In this document: in pieces, positions 1 through 10,175 of the stretch
How positions within the stretch are numbered: position 1 is the first letter of the stretch
Layout of the letters: each line of letters opens with the position of its first letter
NCBI GenBank assembly: GCA_032164245.1
Contig: JAVMKO010000004.1
Location: 36,929,626-36,993,625, forward strand
DNA: 64,000 nt
Source: Sternotherus odoratus
Lineage: Eukaryota > Chordata > Testudines > Kinosternidae
Reading direction: 5' to 3'
Translations under genes and position numbers: made by a program
Notes under the pieces: model-generated
Seen by the model: only the letters and a program-made list of their open reading frames with translations
Told to the model about the DNA's origin: nothing
The model's database searches: none

Positions 1-1220
1 GGAATTCCAAGCACGTTGCTACCGCTGATCGTAGGACCAGAACTCTGGACACAGTCTCATGGGGGCACCATAAATAGTAGCTGATGAGACATGTACCCTG
101 TTTACAGGGTGCTCATTCACGGCAGCTGGCTGCACTTGGCCTAATGCCAACAGACTAGAGGGCAAAGACTTGATCCCTGATTACAGGGCAGTCGCTCGTG
201 GCAGCCTTTTTGAAGACAGGACAAGGCCAAGAGACCCTAAAGGCCTCGGAGACGCATACCCTAGTTACAGGGTGATCAAGCTGCCCATGTTACTGAAATG
301 ATGCTAATCCCCCAGATTGCAAAAGCCGGATGCAACCCGTAGCCCGATTACAGGGTGGTCGCCGGCATTAGCCAAAGAGCAGAGACCATAACCTGAATTA
401 CAGGCTGGTCAAGCTGTCAAAGTTCCAAAGTCCCACTCTCGAGAGACTTGTGACATGTCCCCTGATTACAGGGTTGTCACGCTGACTAGTGGGGCAGAGC
501 ACGGCGTAAAGCCAAATGAGCAAGTGGGCAGAGACCCGGAGCCTAGTTACAGGGCGGTCACCTTGCTCTGTTTAACAAAGAGCTCAATGCCCCTCCAAAG
601 ATAGGGGGAGGTGACTTGCACCCTGATTACAGGGCAGACACACTCACTAGCCAGCTAACAGAGACCCAAACGGCCTTGGAGATGCAAACTCTGGTTACAG
701 GGTGGTCAAGCTGCCCATGTTACTGAAATGATGCTAATCCCCCAGATTGCAAAAGCCGGATGCAACCCGTAGCCCGATTACAGGGTGGTCGCCGGCATTA
801 GCCAAAGAGCAGAGACCATAACCTGAATTACAGGCAGGTCAAGCTGTCAAAGTACCAAAGTCCCACTCTCGAGAGACTTGTGACATGTCCCCTGATTACA
901 GGGTTGTCACGCTGACTAGTGGGGCAGAGCACGGCGTAAAGCCAAATGAGCAAGTGGGCAGAGACCCAGAGCCTGGTTACAGGGCGGTCACCTTGCTCAG
1001 TTTAACAAAGAGCTCGATGCCCCTCCAAAGATAGGGGGAAGTGACTTTCACCCTGATTACAGGGCAGACACGCTCACTAGCCAGCTAACACAGACCCAAC
1101 GGCCTCGGAGACGCAAACCCTGATTTCAGGATTGTCACCCTGATTCATGGGGCAGAGCACAGCTTTATGCCAAATGAGTAAGTGGGCAGAGACTCGGACC
1201 CTAGTTACAGGGTGGTCACA
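1..1220. repeat. Satellite array with palindromic CCTGATTACAGGG core
   Basis: A short core close to CCCTGATTACAGGGTGGTCA recurs near 100, 176, 258, 341, 393, 459, 541, 620, 690, 771, 823, 889, 971, 1050 and 1201, with spacers of about 50-83 bp. The core is an inverted repeat: CCCTG, a central ATTA or AGTTA, then CAGGG. On a larger scale the block at about 241-670 is repeated almost exactly at about 671-1100, an offset of 430 bp, for example the ctgcccatgt words at 281 and 711. It is therefore a higher-order tandem array whose left edge is cut by the window. No ORF in it is credible. Confidence 0.9.
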
Positions 1221-2074
1221 TTGTCGAAATACTAGGAGATGCTCTACTTCCTTTGACCTAAATCACCCTCATTATAGTCAGTCATTTCCATCAGCCCATT
1301 AAAAGGAACTCAACCTGAACAAAGTTGAAGTAGAGAGATACTCTCCTATGCACGAAAAGATTATATCTGGGCTCTTAGTCTTCTCTTTTTTTGGGGGGGA
1401 AGGTAAATATATTAATACATTTTCAGCTCTTTTTCCAATTCTGAGGAGTGTAAATAAAAAGCACTGCAGCGATTTAACTTAAAGAACTCAAAATAAACAA
1501 ATTAAGAAATAACGATCTTCACACCCATTGGTATCACATTCTCTACCATACACATACATACAAATTAAAGGGGTACTTCCCAGAACAGAAAGAGAGCTTA
1601 TTGCAATAGGTCACTTGACCCTCAGTATTAAACTTGACCAGTCTTCCTCCCCTCCAAAAAGAAAGGCAAAAGCCATAAGACCTGGACCCTGCTTACAGGG
1701 CGGTCATACCATTCGAGGGATTAAAAGGCTCAAGTTCCCCATACAGTGTAATTAGATGTCTGGAGGCCTGATTAGAAACAGGTTACTGTGCCCAGAGTCC
1801 CTTTCCTGTGCCTCCATATTCAATGACTTGTCTTCTTTCTACCCTTTTGCTTGACATTCCTGTCTTGTCCACATTCGCTTGACATTCTTCTTGTCCACGG
1901 GTGCGTCAAGCTGCCTGAAACAAAAAGAGAGAGCACAAAGGCATGTGTTAGTCAGATGCCCTTACAACAACTCCACATATCTCAGATGAGGATTTTCTCC
2001 TCTGAGTGAGAAAAGTACCAAATCTTTTGCGCTGAGCTCCTTCTCCTGCATCGCCTCAGCCATTCCCACTGAGG
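1221..2074. other. Gene-free spacer with one isolated satellite core
   Basis: AT-rich flank between two tandem arrays. One more copy of the satellite core (ccctgcttacagggcggtca) stands alone at 1687-1706, so the array probably once reached further or seeded a stray monomer. I see no gene here; the 75-codon ORF at 1528 has no recognisable feature. Confidence 0.6.
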
Positions 2075-3815
2075 CTCTGAACCACCCCTTAAGAATCACC
2101 TCCGCATTTCCCACCCAGCCTCTGCCCCTTCAGAGTCACCTCAGCATTTTCCATCCAGGCTCCGTCCCTTCACAGTCACCTCAGCCATTCCCTCCCAAAC
2201 TCTGACACACACACCCCACCCCTCAGAGTCACCTCAGCATTTCCCGCCCAGGTTCCAACGCCCGCCCCCTCCTCCCCAGTTCAGAGTTACCTCAGCATTT
2301 CCCACCCAAACTTGACATCCCCCACTTTTCAGTCACCTCAGCATTTCCCGCCCAAACTTGACATCCCCCACTCTTCAGTCACCTCAGCATTTCCCGCCCA
2401 AACTTGACATCCCTCACTCTTCAGTCACCTCAGCATTTCCCGCCCAAACTTGACATCCCCCACTCTTCAGAGTCACCTCAGCATTTCCCACCCAGACTCC
2501 GACGCTCCTCCCCCGCGCCCCGGTTTAGAGTCACATCAGCTTTTCCTGCCCAAACTTGACATCCCCCACTCTTCAGTCACCTCAGCCTTTCCCGCCCAAA
2601 CTCTGACACTCCCCCCACCCTTCAGAGTCACCTCAGCATTTCCCGAATAGGCTCTGATACCCCCCCTGCTTAGAGTCACCTCAGACTTTCTTGCCCAAAC
2701 TCTGACATCCCTCACTCTTCAGTCACGTCAGCCTTTCCTGCCCAAACTTGACATCCCTCACTCTTCAGAGTCACCTCAACATTTCCCACCCAGGCTCCAA
2801 CCCCCATCCCCCGCTTCAGAGTCACATCAGCATTTCCCGCCCAATCTCTGATACACACCCGGTTCAGAGTCACCTCAGCCTTTCTTACCCAAACCTGACA
2901 TCCCCCACCCTTCAGAGTCACCTCAGCTTTTCCCGCACAGGCTCTGAGACACCCCCAGTTTAGAGTCACCTCAGCTTTTCCCACCCAAACTTGACATCCC
3001 CCACCCTTCAAAGTCACCACAGCTTTTCCCGCTCAGACTGCGACGCTCTCCATCCCCCCCCACACACCCCGGTTCAGAGTCACCTCAGCCTTTCCCTCCC
3101 AGGCTCTGACATACACACACCCCTTCAGAGTCACTTCAGCAGTTCCTGCCCAGGCTCCAATGCCCCTCCCCAACCGCCACCGGTTCAGATTCACCTCAGC
3201 ATTTCCCACCCAGGCTCTGACACACCCCCAGTTCAGAATCACCTCAGCCTTTCCCGCCCAAACTTGACATCCCCCACCCTCCAGAGTCACCTCAGCTTTT
3301 CCCGCCCAGGCTCTGACACCCCTCCCCCCCCAGTTCAGAGTCACCTCAGCATTTCCCGCCCAAACTCTCACACTCCCCAGGCTTCAGAGTCACCTCAGCT
3401 TTTCCTGCCCAGGCTCAGACCATCCCATCCCCCGAATCCCGCATTCAGCATCACCACAGAATTTCCTGGCCAGGCTCTAACACCCCCCTTCCCTCTCCGC
3501 TTCACAGTCACATCAGCTTTTCCCACCTAGGCTCCAACCCTCCCCTCCCCTTCAGAGTCACCTCAGCTTTTCCCACCCAGTCTCCAACCCCTGCCCCTCG
3601 CTTAAGAATCATCTCAGCTATTCCAGCCCAGTTTCTGAACCCCTTCCCTGGTGTCACATCACCCTTTCCCTCCCAGAAGCCGAGCTGCTCCTCTGGGATC
3701 ACCTCAGCCTTTCCCGCCCAGACGCAGAGCCCATTCCTCTGGCGTCACCTCAGGCTTTTCCGCCCAGGCACCGAGCTCTTACTCTGGTGTCACCTCAGCC
3801 TTTCCCACTGTGACG
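2075..3815. repeat. Minisatellite, about 46-60 bp unit (TCACCTCAGCATTTCCCGCC)
   Basis: More than 30 degenerate tandem copies of a unit built on TTCAGAGTCACCTCAGC, TTTCCCGCCCA and a variable C-rich stretch. Near 2329-2421 three neighbouring copies are spaced exactly 46 bp; elsewhere C-rich insertions lengthen the unit. Because the array is long and biased, ORFs open on both strands. Their repetitive products (Thr-Leu-Gln-Ser-His on +, Gly-Lys-Ala-Glu-Val-Thr-Leu on -) are artefacts of the repeat and not genes. Confidence 0.92.
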
Positions 3816-3869
3816 GTAACAGGTGATGCTGGGATGTAACCTGAGCCCAGCCAGGTGATGGGACGCTGG

Positions 3870-4190
3870 ATGTCTGTGTGTTTCTAACAAAGGCTTGGGG
3901 GGAGGGGGCAGGAAGGAGGCAGGGAAACAGTTTGGCTGGGCTTTGGTTCAGGATAGGAGGGAGAAAGAAGACTGGGAACAAGGCCGGGAGCCCCCCAAAC
4001 CCTGGGCCTCATCTCCCGGCCCCCCAGAAGGGCCTGACTGAGGGGTCCTGTCTAGACTAGGAAGCTCTGAGTTGGATGGTGTTCCTGTCATCTCAATAAA
4101 CCTTCTAATCTACTGGCTGGCTGAGAGTCTCTGTGAATCCCAGGAAGCGGGGGTGCAGGGACCGGACTCCCCACACTCCATGACACCCAC
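3870..4190 (+). repeat. LTR-like remnant with AATAAA signal
   Basis: A G-rich then C-rich block is followed by ATCTCAATAAACCTTC (AATAAA at 4095-4100) and a stretch ending in tgaca near 4184. A U3-like block, a poly(A) signal and a short U5-like tail is the layout of a retroviral or Gypsy LTR. I see no second LTR or internal region, so a solo LTR or an exon-like 3' UTR fragment are both possible. Confidence 0.4.
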
Positions 4191-4384
4191 CCAGGTGCCG
4201 AGCCCATTCCTCTAGCATCACTTCAGCACTTCCCTCTACCTCATTTGATCTACCTCAGACCTTTCCCACCTCAGCCCAAGCCCCAAACACCAACTCGTGC
4301 CATCTCATCTCTTTGCCCAGCCTGGTGCCTCAAATCACGTTCATCATCCCTTTGTGCAATGTCAACATTTCCCCTCTGAACTTG

Positions 4385-4640
4385 AAAACAAGGTTACTTA
4401 CCTGTAACTGTTGTTCTTCGAGATGTGTTGCTCACATCCATTCCATGTAGGTTGTGCACGCGCCGCGGGCACAGTTGCCGGGAAGATTTTTACCCTAGCT
4501 ACAGGCTGGGTCGGTAGGGAGCCCCCTGGAGTGGCGCCTCCATGGCGCTGTATAAGTACCCCTGTGACCCAGCCCCACCCTCAGTTCCTTCTTGCCGGCT
4601 AATCCGACAGTGGGGAAGGAGGGCGGGTTTGGAGCCAGTT
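4385..4640 (-). repeat. Dispersed repeat ending in a perfect 5' splice-site motif
   Basis: Read on the - strand, the block ends in TTACAG followed by GTAAGTAACC at about 4388-4402, a full match to the 5' splice-site consensus. A TATA-like word (ctgtataagtaccc) lies at 4550-4563. I recognise it as a type of dispersed repeat seen in reptile genomes but cannot name the family. No supported protein is encoded. Confidence 0.4.
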
Positions 4641-5342
4641 CCAAGCGCTCCACCTCAAAGTTCTCCATCTGTAAGTTAGAACTCGGTATGGGTGTGTCTT
4701 GGCACCTGGATCTCGGGTTGGGGAGGGCTGACCATTCCCTCTGGGGAAATCTCCGGTCCTCCATCCCCTTCCTGCATTTCCATCATGGAGCTGCATGTCT
4801 GGGTATGTCTTTTCTGTGGTGTGTCACTTTAGGAAGACTGGTAGCTCCAGGGCTTCGGTGCCCAACTGTAACCCCGTGCACAGGGCTGCCCCACTCTAGC
4901 CTAACTATTTTGTTGCCACAAAGCAAGAAAAAAAAACCTGCTTGTTGGACTCCCTGGCTTTGCAGGCAGAACCCTTTGCATTCCTGTTCCCCCTCACGCA
5001 GAAAAAAAGAAAGGAAAAGGAAAGAAAAGAAAATGAAACTCCCTGGCTTTGCAGGTTGCCAAAAGGAGAAATTTGTTCTTTTAAAATCCAGAGGTCTGTG
5101 CCTCTGGTTCAGAACGATCCCACTGCCCTACCACCATGTCAAGGATGATTCCCCATTCTGGCAGTTTGAGTGCAGAAGGTGCGGGGCCCCACAAGGTCTC
5201 TAAAAATTAATACTTGCCACTCCAGGCTTGTATTAAACTCCCAAGGTTACAGCTTTTTTCTGACTTTGGATTGGTAGATGTTGCCACCGCCCAAGTGCAG
5301 AACACCTTTGAGAGCCCAGGAGGCAGGGAGAGCTTTGTGCAT
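4641..5342. other. Gene-free stretch, unassigned repeat-like DNA
   Basis: It contains A-rich tracts (4929-4939 and 5007-5036). A phrase near 4950-4975 (gactccctggctttgcagg) recurs at 5039-5056, so two copies of a short module lie about 85 bp apart. The 203-codon + ORF at 4592 crosses these modules and looks spurious. Confidence 0.4.
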
Positions 5343-5405
5343 GGGGTTGGACTAGACTAGATGACCTCTTGAGGTCTCTTCCAACCCTGATAATCTATGA
5401 TTCTA
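5343..5405 (+). repeat. CR1 LINE 3' end fragment
   Basis: The stretch gggttggactaga, gatgacctcttgaggtctct, tccaaccctgata and the ATTCTA-type terminal word match the conserved CR1 3' untranslated end. The same block closes the longer CR1 copy at 57600-57676. Confidence 0.85.
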
Positions 5406-5890
5406 AGGTGCACTTTGAATGCCTTCCTGTGGGATACCCTCATGCCGTTTCATCTTCCTCCAGGGAAGAGCTGAGAAACGGAAGAAAAAAATAATAGAAA
5501 TCAGCTGTTGCCTCTAACTAACTAAAAACAAATGCACAAACTTCTTAAGACACAAAAATACAATCCCGTTCCTAAAAAAAGGTAAATTGTATTGAAAAAA
5601 AAAAGGAAAAAGAAAAATACATCTGAAAACTTAGGCTACTGCTAGATTTTAAAACAGCTACTAAAAGGATTAAGCATCAAGTCTAGATTTAAGGTTACAC
5701 ACAAAACAAAAGCACCCGGGGTTAGCACAGGTAAGTCCACAAGCCATAAAGAAATAAAAAGAGAAAAACCTAATTGCGCCTTTCTAGACACTTCTTGATC
5801 TACTTACACATCTGGGGTTTCAAATGAGTAGTTTCTAGGTATGATACTGATGATTTTCATACCTGGCCCCAAGATCCTTACAGCATAGCT
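5406..5890. other. Gene-free A-rich DNA
   Basis: Low-complexity A-rich tracts (5489-5500 and 5595-5622) and no gene, RNA or clear element. Confidence 0.5.
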
Positions 5891-6290
5891 CAGGGGTGGG
5901 CACACATTTTGGCCTGAGGGCCACTTTGGGGTTCTGAAAGTATATGGAAGGTGGAATAGTGTATTAAATTACTCCCCCGTCCTGGTACTCTGAGCAGCAC
6001 ACTAAAGGAGTGGGAAGCAGGGACTTGGATAAGGGGCAGGGTATCCTGAGGGGCAGTCAGGTGACAGGAAGCAGGGAGCAGTTGGATAGGCATGGAAGTC
6101 CTGGGGGGGTGATTAGGGGTAAGATTGTCCCGGGAGGAGGCAGTCGGGAAAAGGAGAAGGGGGGGTTGGATGGGTTGGGGCTTCTGAGGGGGGCAGGAAG
6201 TGGGAGGGAGAAAATATTGGGTACGGACCAGGCTGTTTGGGGAGGCACAGCCTTCCCTACCCGGGTGTAGTGTATTAAATTGCTCCCTGT
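5891..6290. mobile_element. hAT-like element remnant (caggggtgggc terminus)
   Basis: It begins with CAGGGGTGGGCACACATTTT followed by ggcctgagggccac, a terminus type typical of hAT-Charlie non-autonomous elements. The middle is G-rich (6000-6260) and ends near ggaggcacagccttccctac. I could not locate a clean opposite terminus or target duplication, so the right limit is approximate. Confidence 0.5.
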
Positions 6291-6346
6291 AGGAATGTGC
6301 TACTTATGGTGTACTACTTACGGATACCAGTCTTGGTACTCCATAA

Positions 6347-6425
6347 GGGCATGGTTACACTTGAAATTTCAAAGCGCTGCCGTGGGAACACTCCCGCAGC
6401 AGCGCTTTGAAGTGCAAGTGTGGTA
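6347..6425. repeat. Short hairpin-forming MITE
   Basis: The arms TTTCAAAGCGCTGC (6366-6379) and GCAGCGCTTTGAAG (about 6399-6412) are inverted copies around a short GC-rich centre, with a second outer inverted match (acacttgaa and gtgcaagtgt). This is the fold of a tiny non-autonomous DNA transposon. It directly abuts the Harbinger-type element that follows. Confidence 0.55.
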
Positions 6426-6865
6426 ATCCACCTCCACAAGAGAATTAGGGCATGTCTTCACTATGACTTAACGTCAACTTTAACGACGTTAAGTCGAATT
6501 AAACGTGTACCTGTCTTCACATACATGCCATTAAAGTCGATTTAAAGGGCCTTCAAAATCGACTTTATAACTCCTGCCTGATGAGAGAAGTAGCGCTAAA
6601 ATCGACATTTCAAGGTGGGCTAGTGGGGACGCAACTGACATTACTAGCCTCCAGAGGTTGTCCCACAATGCTCCATTCTGACTGCTCTGGACTGCCTCAT
6701 TGCTCCACTGTGACCGCTCTGGACAGCACTCTCAACTCGCTGCTCTGGCCAGGTAGACAGGAAAAGACCCGGGAACATTTGAATAGCATTTCCTGTTTGG
6801 TCAGCGTGGCCAGCTCACCTGCACAGCTCAGTCGCCATTCAGAGAAATCAGCAGCACAAGCCGCC

Positions 6866-8961
6866 ATGCAGAGTTCAGCATCACAAGACTCCATGCAGAG
6901 CTCAGCTGCCCTGGAGACCAGCCAGAGGAGAAGAGCTCCAGCGTGGTCCACTAATGAGGTGTTGGATCTCATCGCTATCTGGGGACAGGAATCCATGATG
7001 TTGGAACTCCGCAACAACAAACGGAATGGCAACACGTTTGCCAGGGTCTCCAAGGCCATGCTGGAAAGGGGCCACAACAGGGACGCCACACAGTGCCGCG
7101 TAAAAATTAAGGAGCTGAGGCAAGCGTTCCAGAAAGCCAAGGAGGCAAACAGACGATCAGGGGGCACGCCGCAGACATGCCGGTTCTACAATGAACTAAA
7201 TCAGATAATGGGGGGCGCCCCCACCACCATCGCACCGGTCTGCGTGGACTCCACCGATGGGATAATCGACAGGGACGAGACTGATTCTGATGAGGACAAC
7301 AATGAGGAGGAGGGAAATTTCACGGAGCAGCAGGAGGCCAGCGGAGAAACCGTGTTACCAGACAGCCAGGAGCCGTTTATCACCCTGCAGCCAGCACCCT
7401 CCCAAGCCTCCCAGGGGGGTAAGTGTTTCTTTTTAAGGGATTACATGATGCATGATTTTTAAAGGAAGCATTTATTAATGGTTAACTTGCCCTAAGGACT
7501 TAGCGTGCTTTCATTGCTGGTCAGTTTCTACTCAAAGAGTCTGTCAATATACTCCGGGATTGACCCGAAGTCCTCCATGGACATTTCAATGAAGCTATCC
7601 AGGAGGTAGTGATGAATCTTCCGCACCAGATTTCTGGGGAGAGCCACCTTATGTGGTCCCCCGTGATAGGAGACCATCCCACGGCACAAAATCATTGAGC
7701 AGGCTAGCATTGCGGCGAATGGACCAGGACTTTGCATGGAGGCAAGGAGCATGCGCTCTCTATCTCTCGGAGAATTTCTAAGCAAAGTGATGTCATTCAT
7801 GGTTGCCTGTTTGAAATACGGACTGCAATTAGTAGGGAGATAAAGATTCCCAGCTGCAAAGTACTCTTTTCTGCTGAAGACCGACCAACCCCCCCCCCCC
7901 AAAACGCTCACCCGCCCCCCCTCCCCGCCAGCCCGTAGCGGTAGCTAGCAGGGAATCTGAGCAGTCTGCAAGCGGTTGCTTCCGCTTCAGATCCAACACG
8001 CACCCAACCCCCCCCCCCAGCCCAAAGCGGTAGCTAGCGGGGAATTTGAAGAGTCATTTTGCAAGCGTTTGCCTCCACAGAAGAGCCCCAGCCAGCCCTT
8101 AGCGAGAGATTTTTGGGCTTTGTTTTGCAGTTTGCAGTTCAGTGGGAGCCACGCGGTGGGGGGAAGGGGTTGGGGTTACTCTACAATATGCAAGTGCTGC
8201 TTTTAACTTACCATGGCCGGTTGCATGGTGATTTCAGAAGCCGTGTTGGGCTGAGGCACGCATATGTGTCTGAGATGTTGTGACTTTTCTGTGAGCTATT
8301 CAGTCACTTTTAGGTGTAGAACATGACCTTGTACAGAAATCATATCAGGCCTCTGAATACTGAGGTTGCCAACGGCATAGTACTCCCACTGTGTACCGTC
8401 CGAGACTGCATCTGTCTCATAACCTTGAATGTATCTGTCTCATAACTTTCAAACTTTCTTTGCCCACATTCGCCCACAGATGAACAATTATCTCAGAATC
8501 CCTTGTCCTCCCGCCATGCATCGCAGATATGAAAGTGTAAAAAGAAAACGGGAATGCGCGATGATATGTTCACTGAACTACTGGAGAACTCGTGTGCTGA
8601 GGCAGCCCGCCAGATGGAATGGAGGGAAAGAGCGCTACAGTCAAGACAGGAATCAGCGCTACAGTCAAGGCAGGCAGCAGAAAAGAGGGAAGAAATGTGG
8701 CTGCAGGGACAGGACCGCGAAGAAAGACGCATGGATGCTTTGCTCCGTATAATGGAGGACCAAATCAACATGCTGCGCTCTCTGGTGGAGCTGGGCAAAG
8801 ATCACCTCTGCAGCCCCTGTGTAACCACCTCCCCAACTCCCATAGCTTCCCCACCCAAACACGGGGTGAGAACCCAGGGGGGCAAGCTCCGTGGACCGAC
8901 CCACTCCACCCCACAAGCCAGCACAAGCAGCAGCAGGCTGAGCTTCTCTGAAAACTTTTAA
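6866..8961 (+). pseudogene. Transposon-derived Myb/SANT-like DNA-binding protein, two exons, one stop
   Basis: Exon 1 (6866-7418) starts at an ATG in gccgccATGc and encodes a Myb/SANT-like trihelix domain. Its motifs are PAWSTNEVLDLIAIWG, CRVKIKELRQAF and TCRFYNELNQIMGG, about residues 30-115, followed by an acidic stretch of Asp and Glu. It ends at a strong donor, ggGTAAGTG. Exon 2 (8480-8961) follows the acceptor cgcccacag and encodes an Arg/Glu/Gln-rich helical tail ending SFSENF. Joined, the phases agree, but the frame meets a TGA at 8530-8532; a single CpG-type change could have made it. Downstream codons stay open to the normal end. A host copy in use is unlikely. The same family is often annotated in reptiles as an MSANTD-like or ZSCAN29-like protein. 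Confidence 0.75.
7528..7911 (-). CDS. Antisense ORF in the Myb gene intron, unknown protein
   Basis: An open frame of up to 127 codons on - runs to a stop at 7528-7530. The central part is not low complexity: NSPRDRERMLLASMQ, LACSMILCRGMV and DSFIEMSMEDFGSIPEY. The first 35 or so codons are G-rich and probably intronic. An acceptor-like tttcaaacag near 7805 precedes an ATG in caaccATGaatgac, and a donor (ATG then GTAAGTTAAA) lies upstream on the same strand at about 8211, after a short ATG-bearing exon-like piece at 8212-8227. Splicing these would keep the frame. I do not recognise the family. It may be a third gene of the transposon, or only an open frame. Confidence 0.4.
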   Translation of the reverse strand: MSVLGGGGWSVFSRKEYFAAGNLYLPTNCSPYFKQATMNDITLLRNSPRDRERMLLASMQSPGPFAAMLACSMILCRGMVSYHGGPHKVALPRNLVRKIHHYLLDSFIEMSMEDFGSIPEYIDRLFE

Positions 8962-9208
8962 AAGCTGCTGTGTCTTGGCCCCCCCTCCTCTCCCCCCTCC
9001 CCCCCTCCTCTGTCCACTCCTCCCCCAGTGCGACTGCTGGTTTCCCTCCTCACCCACCCCTTCCAGACTACCATGACAGTGATCCCCTGTATTTGTATTT
9101 CTGATGATTTTTAAAACAGTGAATTTATTTCCTCTGCAAGCATGGGGAGGGGGGAGGGAAAGAGGGTGCAAGGACAGCAGGCTTAGAGCAGAGCAAGGGA
9201 GCAGGTTC

Positions 9209-9450
9209 TCAAACGCCATGTCGGGCACTCATAAAACTGTCTTTCAAGGCATCCCTGAGGCGCAGCACACCCTGGTGCGCTCTTCTACTTTCCCTGCTGT
9301 CTGGCTGCTGGTAAGTAGCAGACAGTAAATTTGCCTCTGCCTCCCAGCCCACCATAAACGTTTCCCCCTTGCTCTCACAGACATTGTGGAGCACAGAGCA
9401 AGCAGCAATAACAATGGGGATATTTCTCTCGCTGATGTCTGAGCGAATCA
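9209..9450 (-). pseudogene. PIF/Harbinger nuclease, C-terminal fragment
   Basis: The - strand frame reads IRSDISERNIPIVIAACSVL, then HNVCESKGETF, and continues through RDALKDSFMSARHG to a stop at 9209-9211. The motif of small hydrophobic residues, then LHN and a Cys-Glu pair, is the end of the DDE_Tnp_4-type (Harbinger) catalytic domain. About 80 residues remain; such nucleases normally have 350-400. The catalytic Asp residues are not present. It is convergent with the Myb gene of the same element. Confidence 0.68.
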
Positions 9451-9639
9451 GTCTGCAGCCTCAGAGTTCTCTGTCCCCGTCAGGCGGGCGGTTGCAGCTT
9501 CTCTCCCCTGCTGGGCAGCGGGGAGAGAATCTGCAGCCCCTCGCCTGCCCGGAATGGAACCCCGCTACAACCTGACCCCGCATTTAGTGCGATGGGTTTT
9601 TTTGGCTCCCATCCCTCACGTTATAGCGGGGTTCCACTG
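9451..9639. mobile_element. Truncated Tc1/mariner (Tigger-like) fragment
   Basis: It ends in ttatagcggggttccactg, the inverted form of a CAGTGGAACCCCGCTATAA terminus, similar to the element at 21485-21730. It joins the broken Harbinger nuclease on its left, and no second terminus is visible. Confidence 0.45.
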
Positions 9640-9680
9640 TGTGTGTGTGTATATATATCTATATATAGATATATATATAG
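9640..9680. repeat. (TG)n(TA)n microsatellite
   Basis: A TG run passes into TATATATCTATATATAGATA, partly palindromic. Confidence 0.85.
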
Positions 9681-9745
9681 CTGTCGATTAGTTGCAGTTA
9701 AATCATGTGATTAACTCAAAACAATTAATTGAAAAATTAATGTTC
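9681..9745. repeat. Terminal fragment of the 22146 fold-back family
   Basis: gctgtcgattagttgcagtt, aaatcatgtgattaactc and aattaattgaaaaattaat match the outermost part of the inverted arms of the element at 22146-23920 (gagttaaccaattaatcaac and caattaataaaa). Confidence 0.6.
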
Positions 9746-10171
9746 TGTGACACCTGTTTGCAACCTTGATCTTCACAGTTCAGACTATACAGGCATAAGA
9801 AAACATGTCAGATGCCATGACATCAACATCGGATACGACAGAGAAGTCATATACACTGGCCATGAATGGAAGAATACCAGAGAATGTAAACAAATCTCCA
9901 AGACAACAGAGCTTTAAAACTATGTATCACATTTTAATTCAGTTGAACTCTGGGTGTTCTGGGAGTTACCTTGTAGGCATTACCTCAGGAGCAAACATTT
10001 GAAATCCAAGTATAGAGCCAATACTTATAACTTCACATATAAAAATGATACATGCATACATACAGCATAATCATAACCAGCAAATCATAACCTTTTCATA
10101 GACACTTCACTTGACAACCTTTGTGCAAGATTTGCTGCAAATATATTACAGTGGTTGAAATTATGATCTAT
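9746..10171. other. Gene-free spacer
   Basis: AT-rich DNA between two mobile elements. The short ORF at 9805 shows no recognisable feature. Confidence 0.5.
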
Positions 10172-10175
10172 ATGG

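Larger units (their letters stand above)
6448..9450. mobile_element. PIF/Harbinger-type transposon, right end lost
   Basis: The left terminus GGGCATGTCTTCACTATGAC follows a TTA that fits the 3-bp TWA target preference of this superfamily. A Harbinger MITE at 62149 has a related terminus (cttgtcttcactac). Inside are a Myb/SANT-like gene in two exons on + (6866-8961), an antisense ORF in its intron (7528-7911) and the C-terminal end of a Harbinger nuclease on - (9209-9450). The two-gene layout, DNA-binding protein plus nuclease, is that of PIF/Harbinger elements. The nuclease is cut off near 9450 by unrelated DNA, so most of it and the right terminus are missing. Confidence 0.72.

Noticed and set aside
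1..1220. A CRISPR-like array because of regular palindromic cores
   Set aside because: Vertebrate DNA, degenerate cores, spacers that themselves repeat in 430-bp units; it is a satellite.
2712..3530. Long overlapping ORFs on both strands in the minisatellite
   Set aside because: Their products repeat the unit in every frame; no start context, domain or splice pattern supports a protein.
4592..5203. 203-codon + ORF
   Set aside because: Crosses duplicated modules and A-rich tracts and has no domain; probably repeat-derived.
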